The notes beneath the pieces were generated by a model, which saw only the letters and a list, made by a program, of their open reading frames with translations, had not been told where the DNA came from and did no database searches. This document shows, piece by piece, positions 27,439 through 39,075 of a stretch of 52,217 nt of DNA. Source of the DNA: Rheinheimera sp. (lineage in GTDB: Bacteria; Pseudomonadota; Gammaproteobacteria; Enterobacterales; Alteromonadaceae); NCBI RefSeq assembly GCF_030824435.1, contig NZ_JAVBXS010000037.1, positions 1 to 52,217 of the forward strand, read 5' to 3'. Each line of letters begins with the position of its first letter. Positions within the stretch are counted from its first letter, which is position 1. The translations under genes and the position numbers were made by a program.

Positions 27439-27603
27439 AAAAAATATCAGCATTGATAAGATTATTTCGCTTCGTTCGCACAATTTTATCCTTTCCCGCC
27501 CCTACACCAATAAAAACACAGCTTAGCCGCCAACTTCTCCGGCACAATCTTGTGTTGAAAACATCGGTGCTTCGCTGTGTTTGTAAAAGCCAACAACTAC
27601 CTA
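27439..27603. other. Intergenic region after the repeat array
   Basis: 165 bp, AT-rich at first. I see no hairpin-plus-T terminator for the tRNA operon here and no gene. Confidence 0.5.
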
Positions 27604-28299
27604 TCAACTGGCAGGCGTGAAGTTCAACTCAATATTTTGATAATAAAGCGTTGTTTTGCCTTCAAAACCTGAATCTGTGCCGACAAAAATCCAGACTGCG
27701 CCACTGGCATCCGTGGTTAAGGTTAGATTTTTACTGACACTGGAACTGACCAGTTTGCTCTGGTATTTGGAAGCATCACAAGGCAAACCCGGCACTGCAA
27801 TATCCCCCAGCACCTTCGACTGAGCGCCGTCCTGACTCTGATTACCTTTGGCGACATTGAGCGTATACCCATTTTGTTTAGGTTCAATATCGGCATAACC
27901 AAAATGCAGATACACAGCTTCACCTGGCGCACCACCAATGCCAACACAACCGACACCACTGTGTGATAAAAAACTCACGGTTAAACTGGCCTGATAACGG
28001 CTGGACGGCGACAAGCCCGTGATACGGCGTTTGAGATACATAAATAAATCGTCGCTGCGATTATGACCGGACAACATAAAACCTGAACCGGTAAAACCAG
28101 TGGGCAAGGTTTTAATGCCTGAGTCCAGCTCATAAATGCCGGAATTTTCTTGTGGATAATCAGCAAAACCGGCCTGCCAACCTAAAGCACCTTGTGCAAA
28201 CTGATACTGAAATTCCGATTTTTGCTCACCATTGTTTAATTCCACTTTGCAGCCGGTTAATAACAATAACGGCAAACACCAATAAGCCCGCTTGTCCAT
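27604..28299 (-). CDS. Lipoprotein of unknown function
   Basis: 231 residues with a lipobox LLTGC (Cys17) after a short hydrophobic signal; the following Lys-Val gives no inner-membrane Asp signal. The mature part looks like a beta-sandwich: repeated strands such as GFMLSGHNRSDDLFMYLKR, YQASLTVSF and AVWIFVGTDSGF. It has several cysteines (CVGIGG, LPCDASK) that could pair. I do not recognise a family. It is a single gene, divergent from the TPR receiver gene at 28482, with 182 bp between the two start codons. Confidence 0.78.
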   Translation of the reverse strand: MDKRAYWCLPLLLLTGCKVELNNGEQKSEFQYQFAQGALGWQAGFADYPQENSGIYELDSGIKTLPTGFTGSGFMLSGHNRSDDLFMYLKRRITGLSPSSRYQASLTVSFLSHSGVGCVGIGGAPGEAVYLHFGYADIEPKQNGYTLNVAKGNQSQDGAQSKVLGDIAVPGLPCDASKYQSKLVSSSVSKNLTLTTDASGAVWIFVGTDSGFEGKTTLYYQNIELNFTPAS

Positions 28300-28437
28300 T
28301 TTTACATTCCCCTGTTGATGGTTTGTTTCAGCCTAATCAGGGGGCAGCCCAATAGCTGTAACCATCTGTCAGCAGAGTGTAAAAAAAACGGTCTGAATTT
28401 TCGCACTCAAGTGCCTGTTTCATCGCCAGTTCTGTCC

Positions 28438-28446
28438 TGCTATAGT
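28438..28446 (+). promoter_or_regulatory. Extended -10 promoter of the TPR receiver gene
   Basis: TGC directly precedes TATAGT (28441-28446), an extended -10 element. Only a weak -35 (TTTCAT) lies 17 bp upstream. The start codon is about 36 bases downstream. Confidence 0.5.
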
Positions 28447-28481
28447 AGCCATAACCTCTTTTCAGACTCGCTGGCTTATTG

Positions 28482-30110
28482 ATGGATCAGAACCTCAGCA
28501 GAGAAATTAAAATCCTGATCATCGACGAACAGGCACTAGCACAGAACTATCTGCGTTTTGCGCTGGAGAAGCTCGGTTATACCCAGGTACAGTTTACCGA
28601 CAAAGCACAAAGTGCCTTGCAGCTGTGTAAAGACCGGCAGTTTGACCTCATTATCTGTTCATTTAACCTGCAACAAGGCAAAGACGGTTATCAGCTGTAT
28701 GAAGAATTAAAAGTACGGCGTATTCAAAAACTCAGTACCGGTTTTATTTTTATCAGCGCCGAAACAGATCCATCGCTGGTTTATAGTGTGCTTGAGCTGC
28801 AACCTGATGAATTTCTGGCAAAACCCTATACGATGCGCGATTTGCAAAGCCGTATTGAACGGGTGCTCAGGCGCAAACAGGAACTGATGCCCATTTACCT
28901 CTGGATGGAACAAAACCGCTTGGATCGCGCTTTGCAACAGCTGGATCAGATGTTGGCCGAAGGCCAGAACCCCAAGCTGGTGCCGGTATTGTTACGTTTT
29001 AAAGGCGATTTGTTATTACAACTGGCCGACTACGACAAAGCGCAGTTGTTTTTCCGCTCTGTACTGGCCGTGCAACCTTTTAACTGGGCACGCATGGGTT
29101 TGGTGAAAACCTTATTGGCCAAAGGAGATATCCAGCAAGCTACAGTGGAAATGCAACTACTGGAACAAAAAGGTGAAACCAAACTTTTTGCGCTGGAGCA
29201 ACTGGCTGAACTGGAATTTCGCCGCGATGAATTTGAACAGGCGCAGCTCCATCTGGAACAAGCCACAGCTTTGGCGCCACGTAATTTATTCCGTCAGCAA
29301 AAGCTGCAACAACTGTCACGGCTGAACCACGACTACGAAAGGCAATATAAAGCCGCCCGTGACATGGTGAAATTCGCCCGTTATTCGATGTATGAACAGC
29401 CTGAACTTTATTTAAATCTGGCCCGTGCCTGTATTGATTTTGCCGTCAGTCTGGACGAGGACGGTGAGACCAATAAACTCAGCAAACAAGCCGCCGATTG
29501 CCTGAGTAGCCTGAAATCACAATTTCCGGACGCTGACACCAAAGAGCAACAACTGGTGGTGCAGGCCAGATTGTTGTATTTAAAAGATCAAAAAGACAAA
29601 GCACAGAAGCTACTGGCCGAACTTGATAACAACAATATGGTGATAGATAACCTGGAAGCGGCGCTGGATAAAGCCAAAGCTTTGCATGAAGTTGGGCTGA
29701 CACAGGTGTCCAGACAATGGTTTGAACAAATCACCCGTTATTGCCAGCAACAACAAACCGATCCTTACCTGAAAAGTTATCTGCATCAGGAAAGCACCGA
29801 ACGTGCTGAGCTCACTACCCCGCCACGCGAACTCAACAATATTGCTGTTATGCATTTTCAGCACGGCAACTGGCAATCCGCTTTGGCGGCTTTTGAACAT
29901 GCCTTTCGCTTATTACCACGCAACAGCGGTATAGCGCTGAACTTATTACAAAGTATGCTGACGGCACCTGAACATTTGTTGCCTGCGCAAAAACGTCAAC
30001 TGCTGACACAGGCTTGTTTACGCGCTATTGAAAAAGGTAAATTAAATCCGGAGCAAAGCCGGCGTTTTGAACAGCTGAAACTCAAACATCCGGCCGTATT
30101 CGCCCGTTAA
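28482..30110 (+). CDS. Degenerate receiver domain fused to TPR repeats
   Basis: 542 residues from the ATG at 28482 (a TTG sits directly before it). The N-terminal 1-130 is a CheY-like receiver: ILIIDEQ with D15, FISAETD with the Ser switch residue and FLAKPY with K114. The phospho-acceptor Asp that should end strand 3 is replaced: the sequence is DLIICSFNL with Ser60. The rest (about 150-540) is helical with TPR-like repeats (FKGDLLLQLADYDKAQLFFRSVL pattern, ALAAFEHAFRLLPRNSGIALNLL). It is probably a cytoplasmic scaffold that no longer receives phosphate by the normal route. No histidine kinase is adjacent. Family members in related bacteria usually keep the Asp, as far as I recall. Confidence 0.88.
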   Translation: MDQNLSREIKILIIDEQALAQNYLRFALEKLGYTQVQFTDKAQSALQLCKDRQFDLIICSFNLQQGKDGYQLYEELKVRRIQKLSTGFIFISAETDPSLVYSVLELQPDEFLAKPYTMRDLQSRIERVLRRKQELMPIYLWMEQNRLDRALQQLDQMLAEGQNPKLVPVLLRFKGDLLLQLADYDKAQLFFRSVLAVQPFNWARMGLVKTLLAKGDIQQATVEMQLLEQKGETKLFALEQLAELEFRRDEFEQAQLHLEQATALAPRNLFRQQKLQQLSRLNHDYERQYKAARDMVKFARYSMYEQPELYLNLARACIDFAVSLDEDGETNKLSKQAADCLSSLKSQFPDADTKEQQLVVQARLLYLKDQKDKAQKLLAELDNNNMVIDNLEAALDKAKALHEVGLTQVSRQWFEQITRYCQQQQTDPYLKSYLHQESTERAELTTPPRELNNIAVMHFQHGNWQSALAAFEHAFRLLPRNSGIALNLLQSMLTAPEHLLPAQKRQLLTQACLRAIEKGKLNPEQSRRFEQLKLKHPAVFAR

Positions 30111-30112
30111 GG

Positions 30113-30628
30113 TTATTTCTGTACTTTATCTTCCGGCCATTCTGCAAACACCAGCGGCAGCTTTTTGCTGCCAAGCAACCAGCCAAACGCCAGTAGCAAT
30201 AACAAAGGTGCTAATAACAACCAGGGTGCGTTTATCGCAACAAACTGCGGTAAATGGCTAATAGTCCAATATAAATCTACAGCAACCACCGCCAGCAACA
30301 GCCATTTGCTGTAACGCCAGACAGCAAACCAGAACTTTTTGGCTCTGCCTCTTCTGAGTTTTTTGTCATAAGGCACCCTTTGGGTGAAAGCAGCAAACAC
30401 CAGCAGCACCGGCAGACAGATCAGACAAGCACGGACAAAATCGGCACTTTGCGGATAAATCCAGGCCAGCATCGAACGTTGCTCGGCCGGCAAAGTTAAG
30501 GTTAACAACCAGCAAATATAAGGCCGTAACAATAGCAACAATAACAAATACAGCCGGTTGGGTACCCGGTGCAGGCCATCAGCGTCCAGCAGCGGCAGCT
30601 CGGCGTATTTTTTTGGTTGTTCTGTCAT
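30113..30628 (-). CDS. DUF2919 (YfeZ-like) inner membrane protein
   Basis: 171 residues. Its N-terminus (YAELPLLDADGLHRVPNRLYLLLLLLLRPY) matches the DUF2919 pattern, in which a short polar start leads into the first helix followed by Arg-Pro. Four membrane helices are visible (about 25-45, 68-85, 108-125 and 133-152). Function of the family is unknown. It is convergent with the TPR gene, the two stop codons being only two bases apart, so no terminator separates them. It lies downstream of ligA on the same strand (135-bp gap). Confidence 0.8.
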   Translation of the reverse strand: MTEQPKKYAELPLLDADGLHRVPNRLYLLLLLLLRPYICWLLTLTLPAEQRSMLAWIYPQSADFVRACLICLPVLLVFAAFTQRVPYDKKLRRGRAKKFWFAVWRYSKWLLLAVVAVDLYWTISHLPQFVAINAPWLLLAPLLLLLAFGWLLGSKKLPLVFAEWPEDKVQK

Positions 30629-30763
30629 CAGCCGTCAGCACTCCCGCTTCCGGCCATCAAAACGCCGGCCACTGCAGCTGGCACCACAGTCGCTAACCGC
30701 AAGGCGTAGACAGCAAAGCGCAGGGGCTGCTGATTCTTGTGACTGCACAACCTCCTATTCATG

Positions 30764-32935
<2,172 letters not shown>

Positions 32936-32943
32936 TCAACAAG

Positions 32944-32961
32944 GGGGGCTCTGCAGCCCCC
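32944..32961 (-). terminator. Hairpin after the M28 aminopeptidase gene
   Basis: GGGGGCT (32944-32950) pairs with AGCCCCC (32955-32961) across CTGC, 11 bases past the stop codon. The minus strand continues CTTGTTG, a weak T tail. Confidence 0.6.
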
Positions 32962-32972
32962 GGTAACAGCAA

Positions 32973-34508
32973 CTAATTTTGTTGCCAGCTTAAAGTGACA
33001 CCACTAAAGCTCGTATAAGCACGAAGGCCAATATACCAGCTGCCCGCCTGCGGATTGCTGATACTGCAACTTTCGGTATTGCCGTTTTTATAAGGCCGGC
33101 ACTGATAACTTGTGGTAGTCGGGTTACTGCCAAAACGCAGATATAAATCGGCATCACCGCTACCACCAGCACTATTCACGACCAGGGATGTGGCGCCTGC
33201 AGGCACTGTCACTGTTTTATAAATCCATTGACCTGAAGTTGCCGCAAGATTAGTCCATTGCCCGCTGTTGCCGGGTGGTGGTGTGGTACTGCCGGCATTG
33301 GCAAGCTCAAGTGCAAAAGACAAACCCAGTTTGGCAAATTTCAGCGCATGTAAAGCACTGCTGTCTGAATTAGCCAATGTGTCATTCACTGTATGAATGC
33401 GCGGGTTTGAGCTATTAAAACGCGCTTCAAACGGCATAGCGGCGGCAAAACCTGCGTTGTGCCATGAAGCATGGTCGGAGCAACCATAACCACAGACATC
33501 ATTGGCCTGGCGTAGTGTTGGCTGATAAGTGCTGATTAGGCTGCGTAAATAGCTGTTTAACGACGCATTGGTATAGTCGGTGATCAATACTATATCTTCA
33601 GCGCTGCCTTTATAGTTGGTCATATCCAGCTGCAATGCCGCCACTATATTGTGTCCTGCGCTTGCCGCCGCATTGGCAATATCTTTACTGCCCCGAAGCC
33701 CCACTTCTTCAGCGGCATAACCATAAAATTTGATGGTGCGTTTAGGCCGCAGATTTTGGCTGGTGATCACCCGGATAATGTCGGTTAATGTGGCAATACC
33801 GGAAGCATCGTCGTCTGCACCAGGCGCTCTGGTGCTTTCAGTGGTGCCACTTTGGTTGATGGAATCCAGATGACCACCAAGCACCACTATTTCATTGGGC
33901 CTTTCACTGCCGGTGATGGTTAACAGCACCGATTGCTGGTTATAACCACTGTGGCTGACACGGCTGACACTGACCCAGCTTAAACCCGATGCCAGACTGC
34001 TCCACTGACTGGCTATCCAGTCGGCGGCATTTTTACCAACAGTGGTGTTGTAATACCTGTTGGTAAAAGCGGATAAATCGGCGATGGTCTGGGCAATGCT
34101 GGCGTTATTCAGTAGCGGCAAACTGGCGTTGACCAAAGTGGTTTGTGTAAGAGGTGGTGCGTTAAAAGTGGCCAGCGATACCGGATTGGCCACAGCGGCC
34201 ATGGCTTCTTCCAGGCTGTTATGGGCAATAAAACCACCACAACGATGTAATTCACGGTGAATTTGACTGCTCAGCGCGGCAATATCTTCTTCCTGAATTT
34301 GTGCCAGTACCGGCAACAGAGTGCCGCTGCTTAACGGCAAAGCTGCTGATTGAGCCTGTCCGGATGTTTCGGTCAGTTCGCGCTGATGTAAGGTATAAGG
34401 TGCATTTTTCAGTTGTTTGGCCGTGGCCGGATCCAGGGTGATCCAGACCGGATCAGCAAGTACAGGTAAAACCAATATTGTCAAAGGTAAAAAAATTAAA
34501 CTTTTCAT
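32973..34508 (-). CDS. Secreted M28 leucyl-type aminopeptidase with C-terminal PPC domain
   Basis: 511 residues: signal peptide (1-18), propeptide-like region (about 20-125), M28 catalytic domain (about 130-395) and a C-terminal PPC domain (about 410-511) after a TTPPPGN linker. The catalytic part resembles the Vibrio proteolyticus aminopeptidase: GGHLDS (H213, D215), GADDDASG, AAEEVG (E267, E268), LQLDMT (D295) and IHTVNDT (H372), plus the CGYGC pair (C339, C343). It should release hydrophobic N-terminal residues outside the cell; PPC domains are often cleaved after export. CAGGAA precedes the ATG. It sits between zipA and ligA with its own hairpin, as an apparent insertion in a conserved division and repair block. 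Confidence 0.93.
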   Translation of the reverse strand: MKSLIFLPLTILVLPVLADPVWITLDPATAKQLKNAPYTLHQRELTETSGQAQSAALPLSSGTLLPVLAQIQEEDIAALSSQIHRELHRCGGFIAHNSLEEAMAAVANPVSLATFNAPPLTQTTLVNASLPLLNNASIAQTIADLSAFTNRYYNTTVGKNAADWIASQWSSLASGLSWVSVSRVSHSGYNQQSVLLTITGSERPNEIVVLGGHLDSINQSGTTESTRAPGADDDASGIATLTDIIRVITSQNLRPKRTIKFYGYAAEEVGLRGSKDIANAAASAGHNIVAALQLDMTNYKGSAEDIVLITDYTNASLNSYLRSLISTYQPTLRQANDVCGYGCSDHASWHNAGFAAAMPFEARFNSSNPRIHTVNDTLANSDSSALHALKFAKLGLSFALELANAGSTTPPPGNSGQWTNLAATSGQWIYKTVTVPAGATSLVVNSAGGSGDADLYLRFGSNPTTTSYQCRPYKNGNTESCSISNPQAGSWYIGLRAYTSFSGVTLSWQQN

Positions 34509-34716
34509 AGCTGTTCCTGGTGTTTTTTATAAAAAATCACTATCGGTTGATAGCGCACCAAGCCTAGAAAAGACACTCAAAAGCACCGGATATTTAGATG
34601 ACAATTTTGTGATATAGCCATGACAACACCAATTCCCGGCAACAAGACAAGCATCGCAGCAGAGCCTGAAACAAATAGCACCACAGCAGCTTTTTTTTGC
34701 ATTCATCAGGCAATAA

Positions 34717-34738
34717 AAAACCGGCCTGAGCCGGTTTT
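34717..34738 (-). terminator. Rho-independent terminator of smc-zipA
   Basis: AAAACCGGC (34717-34725) pairs with GCCGGTTTT (34730-34738), loop CTGA, with a T tract on the minus strand. It lies 30 bases past the zipA stop. Confidence 0.88.
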
Positions 34739-34767
34739 CTGAGATTTATCGTTATAGTGACGGCAGT

Positions 34768-35604
34768 TTAGCCCCGCAACAGCTGCTGACGCTGGAACTC
34801 ACGAATACGTTCAACATAATGCCGTACTGTTTGCACTGTAAGCATGCTGCGTTGGCCGTCCAGCACCTGACCACCAAATTCTTCTGCCAGCTTTTTCGCG
34901 GCATTGTGCATCAGGTTAAAATTCTGCAAGGCTTCACCAGGCCCTGGTAAGGTCATAAACAGGCTTAAACCACGGGTTTGCAGCTTGTCCATTTCTTCTA
35001 AATCAAAAGTGCCCGGGTTAAACATATTGGCCAGGCTAAATAACACTTCACCCGAACCTGCGCTGTCCTGATGGCGGTGAAAAATATTCATCTCACCGTA
35101 TTTAAAACCTAAAGTCAGCAGGCTTGGCAATAACATAGCGCCGTTAATATCCTGCCCTTCCGGCATCAGCACATATAAAATAAGTACTTCATTGGCAACA
35201 GCTTCAGCCTGCGGCGCTTCATCTTCCGCCTGATACTGCTGATGATGTTGCTCGTCGTCAGCACCAGCGCTAAATGACATCGAAGGCTCTTCACGTTCGC
35301 TTTGGCTCAGCTCTGTTTCCTGACGGCGGATTTTTTTCACTGGCTCACGCAGTCTGTCGCTGCGGGGCGCTTTAATCACTTCAGGTTTAGGTTGTGGTTT
35401 TTCACCAGGCGCCAGTTTACGTTTTTTACCGACGCCAAACTCGTCAAAACCTTCAGCAACTTCATTGTTTTTGCTTTCGTCAAAAAAACGGCTTTTGGCT
35501 TCGTGATTGTTTTTGCGGTTACTCCATAAACCATGGATCACCAACGCCGCCATCCCTAACACACCTGCAACAATTAACGCATAACGAAATTCTTCAGCCA
35601 TCAT
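34768..35604 (-). CDS. zipA: Cell division protein ZipA
   Basis: 278 residues. A single N-terminal membrane helix (about 8-26, YALIVAGVLGMAALVIHGLW) is followed by a charged and Pro/Gln-rich linker (about 30-135) and the C-terminal ZipA domain (about 138-275; EVLILYVLMPEGQDINGAMLLPSLLTLGFKYGEM pattern, TRGLSLFMTLPGPGEALQNFN, ending in an Arg/Gln helix). That domain binds the FtsZ C-terminal tail and anchors the Z ring to the inner membrane. The start may be either of two adjacent ATGs. The gene follows smc by 18 bp, so the two are one operon, ended by the terminator at 34717. Confidence 0.95.
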   Translation of the reverse strand: MMAEEFRYALIVAGVLGMAALVIHGLWSNRKNNHEAKSRFFDESKNNEVAEGFDEFGVGKKRKLAPGEKPQPKPEVIKAPRSDRLREPVKKIRRQETELSQSEREEPSMSFSAGADDEQHHQQYQAEDEAPQAEAVANEVLILYVLMPEGQDINGAMLLPSLLTLGFKYGEMNIFHRHQDSAGSGEVLFSLANMFNPGTFDLEEMDKLQTRGLSLFMTLPGPGEALQNFNLMHNAAKKLAEEFGGQVLDGQRSMLTVQTVRHYVERIREFQRQQLLRG

Positions 35605-35622
35605 TTTTACCTTTTTGTTCTG

Positions 35623-38600
35623 TCAGGCTTGAGCCATTTTCACGGCATCTTCCACATCTACTGCCACTACACGTGATACACCGGGTTCCTGCATGGTCAC
35701 CCCCATCAACTGTGCAGCCATTTCCATCGCAATTTTATTGTGACTGATATAAATAAATTGCACCGTTTCAGACATCTCCCGGACTAAATTACAAAAACGC
35801 CCTACATTAGCGTCGTCCAACGGAGCATCAACCTCGTCCAGCATACAAAAAGGTGCCGGATTGAGTCGGAAAATTGAGAACACCAATGATAAAGCGGTTA
35901 AGGCTTTTTCTCCACCTGATAATAAATGAATAGTACTGTTTTTTTTACCAGGTGGGCGCGCCATAATGCTCACACCTGTTTCCAATAAATCTTCATCTGT
36001 TAACTCAAGGTAAGCACTACCACCACCAAACACTTTAGGGAACAAAGTTTGTAAACCCGAATTCACCTGTTCAAAGGTGTCTTTAAATTTCTGCCTTGTT
36101 TCACGGTCAATTTTGCGAATGGCCGTTTCCAGCGTTTCCAGCGCACTGACTAAATCCTGATGTTGTGCATCCAGATATTGTTTACGTTCATCCTGTTGGG
36201 CAAATTCATCAATAGCAGCCAGGTTAATAGGACCCAACCGGTTTAATGCTTCACTGGTTTTGTCCAGCTGTTGTTGCCAGACCGATTCAGTAGCGTCCGC
36301 CGGTAAATTTTGTTGTAACTCGCGAAAATTCACTTTCTGCTCTGTTAACAGCTCCAGCATATTGTTAGCGCGCACCCTAAAACCTTCAGCGTCGAGTCTG
36401 GCGCTTTCAATTTGTTTTTGTTTTGCGGCCAGCACCTGTTGCAAACCATGTTGGCCCTGCTCCAGCTCACGGAGTTGTTGCTCAAGGCCTGCTTGTTGAT
36501 TTTGCAGTTGTAATTTTTCTGCGGCGAGCCCATCGCGCTCGAGCAACCAGGCTTGTAATTGCTCCTGATCTTCACCGTCCGGCTCGTCCAGCAAATCAAG
36601 TTGCGCCGTTAACAATTGCAGTTTGTCGGCAAGTTGCTGCTGTTGTTGCTGGCTGCGCGCTAAATGAGTGCGGGCCGCTTCCAGTTGCCGCTCCAGACTG
36701 ACCTGATTTAACGCAAGTTGTTGTTGTTGCTGGTTTAGCTGCTGTTGTTGTGCCCGTCTTTGTTGTAGTTGTTGTTGCGTCTTTTGCAGCTGCGCCTGCT
36801 CGTCCTGCTGCGCTTGTTCATGCTCAGCCAGTTCAGCCTGAACTGCCTCCTGCTGCTGTTGCCATAACGCCAGTTCGTCCATATATTGTTGCTGCTGTGT
36901 TTCAAGCGACAACAGTTCTTGTGTGATGTCACTCAGCTGTTGTTGCTGCTGCTGTTGTTGTTGCTGCGTCAGTATCACAGCTGTATGCAATTGCTGCTGC
37001 TCTGCCTGGAGTTGCCCTGCCCTGCCGTGTGCCGCCACAAGTTCCGTAGCGCACTGTTGCAACTGAGCTGCCAGTTGCTGTTGTGCTGCTGCTGTTGCTG
37101 CCCGTTGTGTCTGCAGGTTGTTTAACTCAGCTTTTATATCAGCGGCACGCTCGGCCAAAGCCTGTGGATTGTCCTGTTCATTTTTACCGGCCACCATCCG
37201 CCAGTTACTGCCATACCAGTGGCCATTGGCACAAATTACCGACTGATGGCGCTGTAACTGTGGCAACACTTTCAGTGCTGCATTGTCATCAGCTGCCAGC
37301 AGAATATCGGCAAAATAAGCAGGCACATAGTCAGCTGCAACTTTGCTTGCCAGGTTCTCCAGCGGCGCAGCTAAAGCTGTGGTCTGGGTTGTAGCCAAAG
37401 TTGTCGTCAAAGCTGTGGCCGCCGGGAAAATATAAGGCCCGGATTTTTCTGCCTGATGCGCCGCCACAACTTCACTAAAATTCAGCGCCGACAAAGCAAC
37501 AGCCACTGCCACTGACCAACCTTCAGCCACCTGTAACTTTGGCAACAAAGGCTGCTGTTGCAGCAGTTGTTGTTGCTGCAATTGCAGTTGTTGTTGGTTT
37601 TTTTGTAGTTGTTGCTGTTGTTGGTTTTCTGTTTGTTCTGCCAGTTGCAGCTCAACTTTTTGCTGTTGTAATTCAGCCTGCTGGCTACTTAACTGCTGTA
37701 TTGTTTCATTTTGCAGTTCAAGCTGTTGTACGTTTTCGGCCAGTTGCGCTTTTAGTGCTGCTACTTTGGCGGTTAAATCTTCATTGGCAAGTGTTTGCTG
37801 CTGCGACCTTAACTTTTGCCGGCGCTCTGTAGTTTGTTGTAACAAAGATCTTTTATGCTGGCTTTGTAATTCAAACTGTTTGAGTTGTTGTTGCCACTGA
37901 AACTGCTGTTGCTGCGCAAGCAACTGCGCTTGTTGCCGGTTTTGCAGGCTTTGTTCCAGCACCAACAGTTGTGCCGTTGTTTCTTCCAGTTGCTGTAATG
38001 AAATCTCAGCTTCAGGCTGTTGCTCCAGCAACTGTTGTTGCAATGCTTCCAGCTGCGCCTGCTCTTCGCCGATCTGATCCAGGCCATGTTGTAAATTTAA
38101 TGCCAGACTGCGTTTTTCATCTTGCAGACTTTGCCGGCGCTGGCGCTGATGCAACAGCTGCTGTTCAAGCGCGCTGATATTTACACCCAGCTGATAATAT
38201 TGTTGTTGTTTGGCATCCAGCAGCTGGCGCACTTCATCAAGCTCAGCTTTAAGTTCTGTCAGCTTTAAAAAACCACCACTGCCCTGGGTTTCAAACTGGG
38301 CTAAATCCAGCTCAAGCGCGGCCAGTTGTTGTTCTGCCTGCTGCAACTGATTGTTATAAAACAGCCATTTTAAACAAGTAAGTTCGGCTTTATAACGTCG
38401 TTCAGTGGCTTTCAGTTCTTTGTAGCGCTCGGCCGTTGCGGCCTGACGACGCAATTTATCGAGGTTTTTACCCAGCTCTTCCCGTACGTCCGACAAACGG
38501 TCGAGGTTATCGCGGGTGTGTTTAATGCGGGTTTCGGTTTCGCGGCGTCTTTCTTTATATTTGGAAATACCGGCCGCTTCTTCAATAAAAACTCTGAGCT

Positions 38601-39075
38601 CTTGCGGGCGCGATTCAATCAGCTTAGAAATCATGCCTTGTTCAATAATGGCATAACTGCGTGGCCCAAGGCCTGTGCCTAAAAAGATGTCGGTAATGTC
38701 ACGGCGGCGGCATTTAGTGCCGTTGAGGAAATAATGCGACTGGGCGTCACGGGTCACCAAGCGTTTCAGGGAAATTTCACTGCGATCAGCCAGACTGCCC
38801 TGCAACTTGCCCTGGGTATTTTCAAACACCAATTCAACTGAAGCTTGCGACACGGGTTTACGCTGGGTTGAGCCGTTAAAAATAACGTCAGTCATGGCGT
38901 CGCCACGCAGATTTTTGGCCGAACTTTCGCCCAGCACCCAGCGTACTGCATCTATCACATTGGATTTACCACAGCCGTTTGGCCCCACCACGCAGGTCAT
39001 GGCCGCTGGAAATGGCACCTGAGTGGGGTCAACAAAAGACTTAAAACCGGCGAGTTTGATCTGTTTAAGACGCAT
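35623..39075 (-). CDS. smc: Chromosome segregation protein SMC
   Basis: 1150 residues from the ATG at 39075, which gives the standard N-terminus MRLKQIKLAGFKSFVD. Walker A is GPNGCGKS (31-38). Two coiled-coil arms flank a divergent hinge (about 500-650, VAEGWSVAVAVAL). The C-terminal head has LLSGGEKALTALSL and Walker B MLDEVDAPLDD. SMC condenses and separates chromosomes with ScpA and ScpB, which are not in this window. The arms are very rich in Gln; ten consecutive Gln (704-713) are coded by a mix of CAG and CAA at 36937-36966. The gene leads the smc-zipA operon and is divergent from cysZ. Confidence 0.97.
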   Translation of the reverse strand: MRLKQIKLAGFKSFVDPTQVPFPAAMTCVVGPNGCGKSNVIDAVRWVLGESSAKNLRGDAMTDVIFNGSTQRKPVSQASVELVFENTQGKLQGSLADRSEISLKRLVTRDAQSHYFLNGTKCRRRDITDIFLGTGLGPRSYAIIEQGMISKLIESRPQELRVFIEEAAGISKYKERRRETETRIKHTRDNLDRLSDVREELGKNLDKLRRQAATAERYKELKATERRYKAELTCLKWLFYNNQLQQAEQQLAALELDLAQFETQGSGGFLKLTELKAELDEVRQLLDAKQQQYYQLGVNISALEQQLLHQRQRRQSLQDEKRSLALNLQHGLDQIGEEQAQLEALQQQLLEQQPEAEISLQQLEETTAQLLVLEQSLQNRQQAQLLAQQQQFQWQQQLKQFELQSQHKRSLLQQTTERRQKLRSQQQTLANEDLTAKVAALKAQLAENVQQLELQNETIQQLSSQQAELQQQKVELQLAEQTENQQQQQLQKNQQQLQLQQQQLLQQQPLLPKLQVAEGWSVAVAVALSALNFSEVVAAHQAEKSGPYIFPAATALTTTLATTQTTALAAPLENLASKVAADYVPAYFADILLAADDNAALKVLPQLQRHQSVICANGHWYGSNWRMVAGKNEQDNPQALAERAADIKAELNNLQTQRAATAAAQQQLAAQLQQCATELVAAHGRAGQLQAEQQQLHTAVILTQQQQQQQQQQLSDITQELLSLETQQQQYMDELALWQQQQEAVQAELAEHEQAQQDEQAQLQKTQQQLQQRRAQQQQLNQQQQQLALNQVSLERQLEAARTHLARSQQQQQQLADKLQLLTAQLDLLDEPDGEDQEQLQAWLLERDGLAAEKLQLQNQQAGLEQQLRELEQGQHGLQQVLAAKQKQIESARLDAEGFRVRANNMLELLTEQKVNFRELQQNLPADATESVWQQQLDKTSEALNRLGPINLAAIDEFAQQDERKQYLDAQHQDLVSALETLETAIRKIDRETRQKFKDTFEQVNSGLQTLFPKVFGGGSAYLELTDEDLLETGVSIMARPPGKKNSTIHLLSGGEKALTALSLVFSIFRLNPAPFCMLDEVDAPLDDANVGRFCNLVREMSETVQFIYISHNKIAMEMAAQLMGVTMQEPGVSRVVAVDVEDAVKMAQA

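Noticed and set aside
27247-27456. Open frame running through tRNA-Val copy 4 and the repeat array
   Set aside because: It exists only because the 8-bp unit contains no stop in this frame; it overlaps a tRNA and has no ribosome binding site.
36886-37125. Leu-rich open frame on the plus strand
   Set aside because: It is the antisense reading of the Gln codons of smc (CTG/TTG runs).
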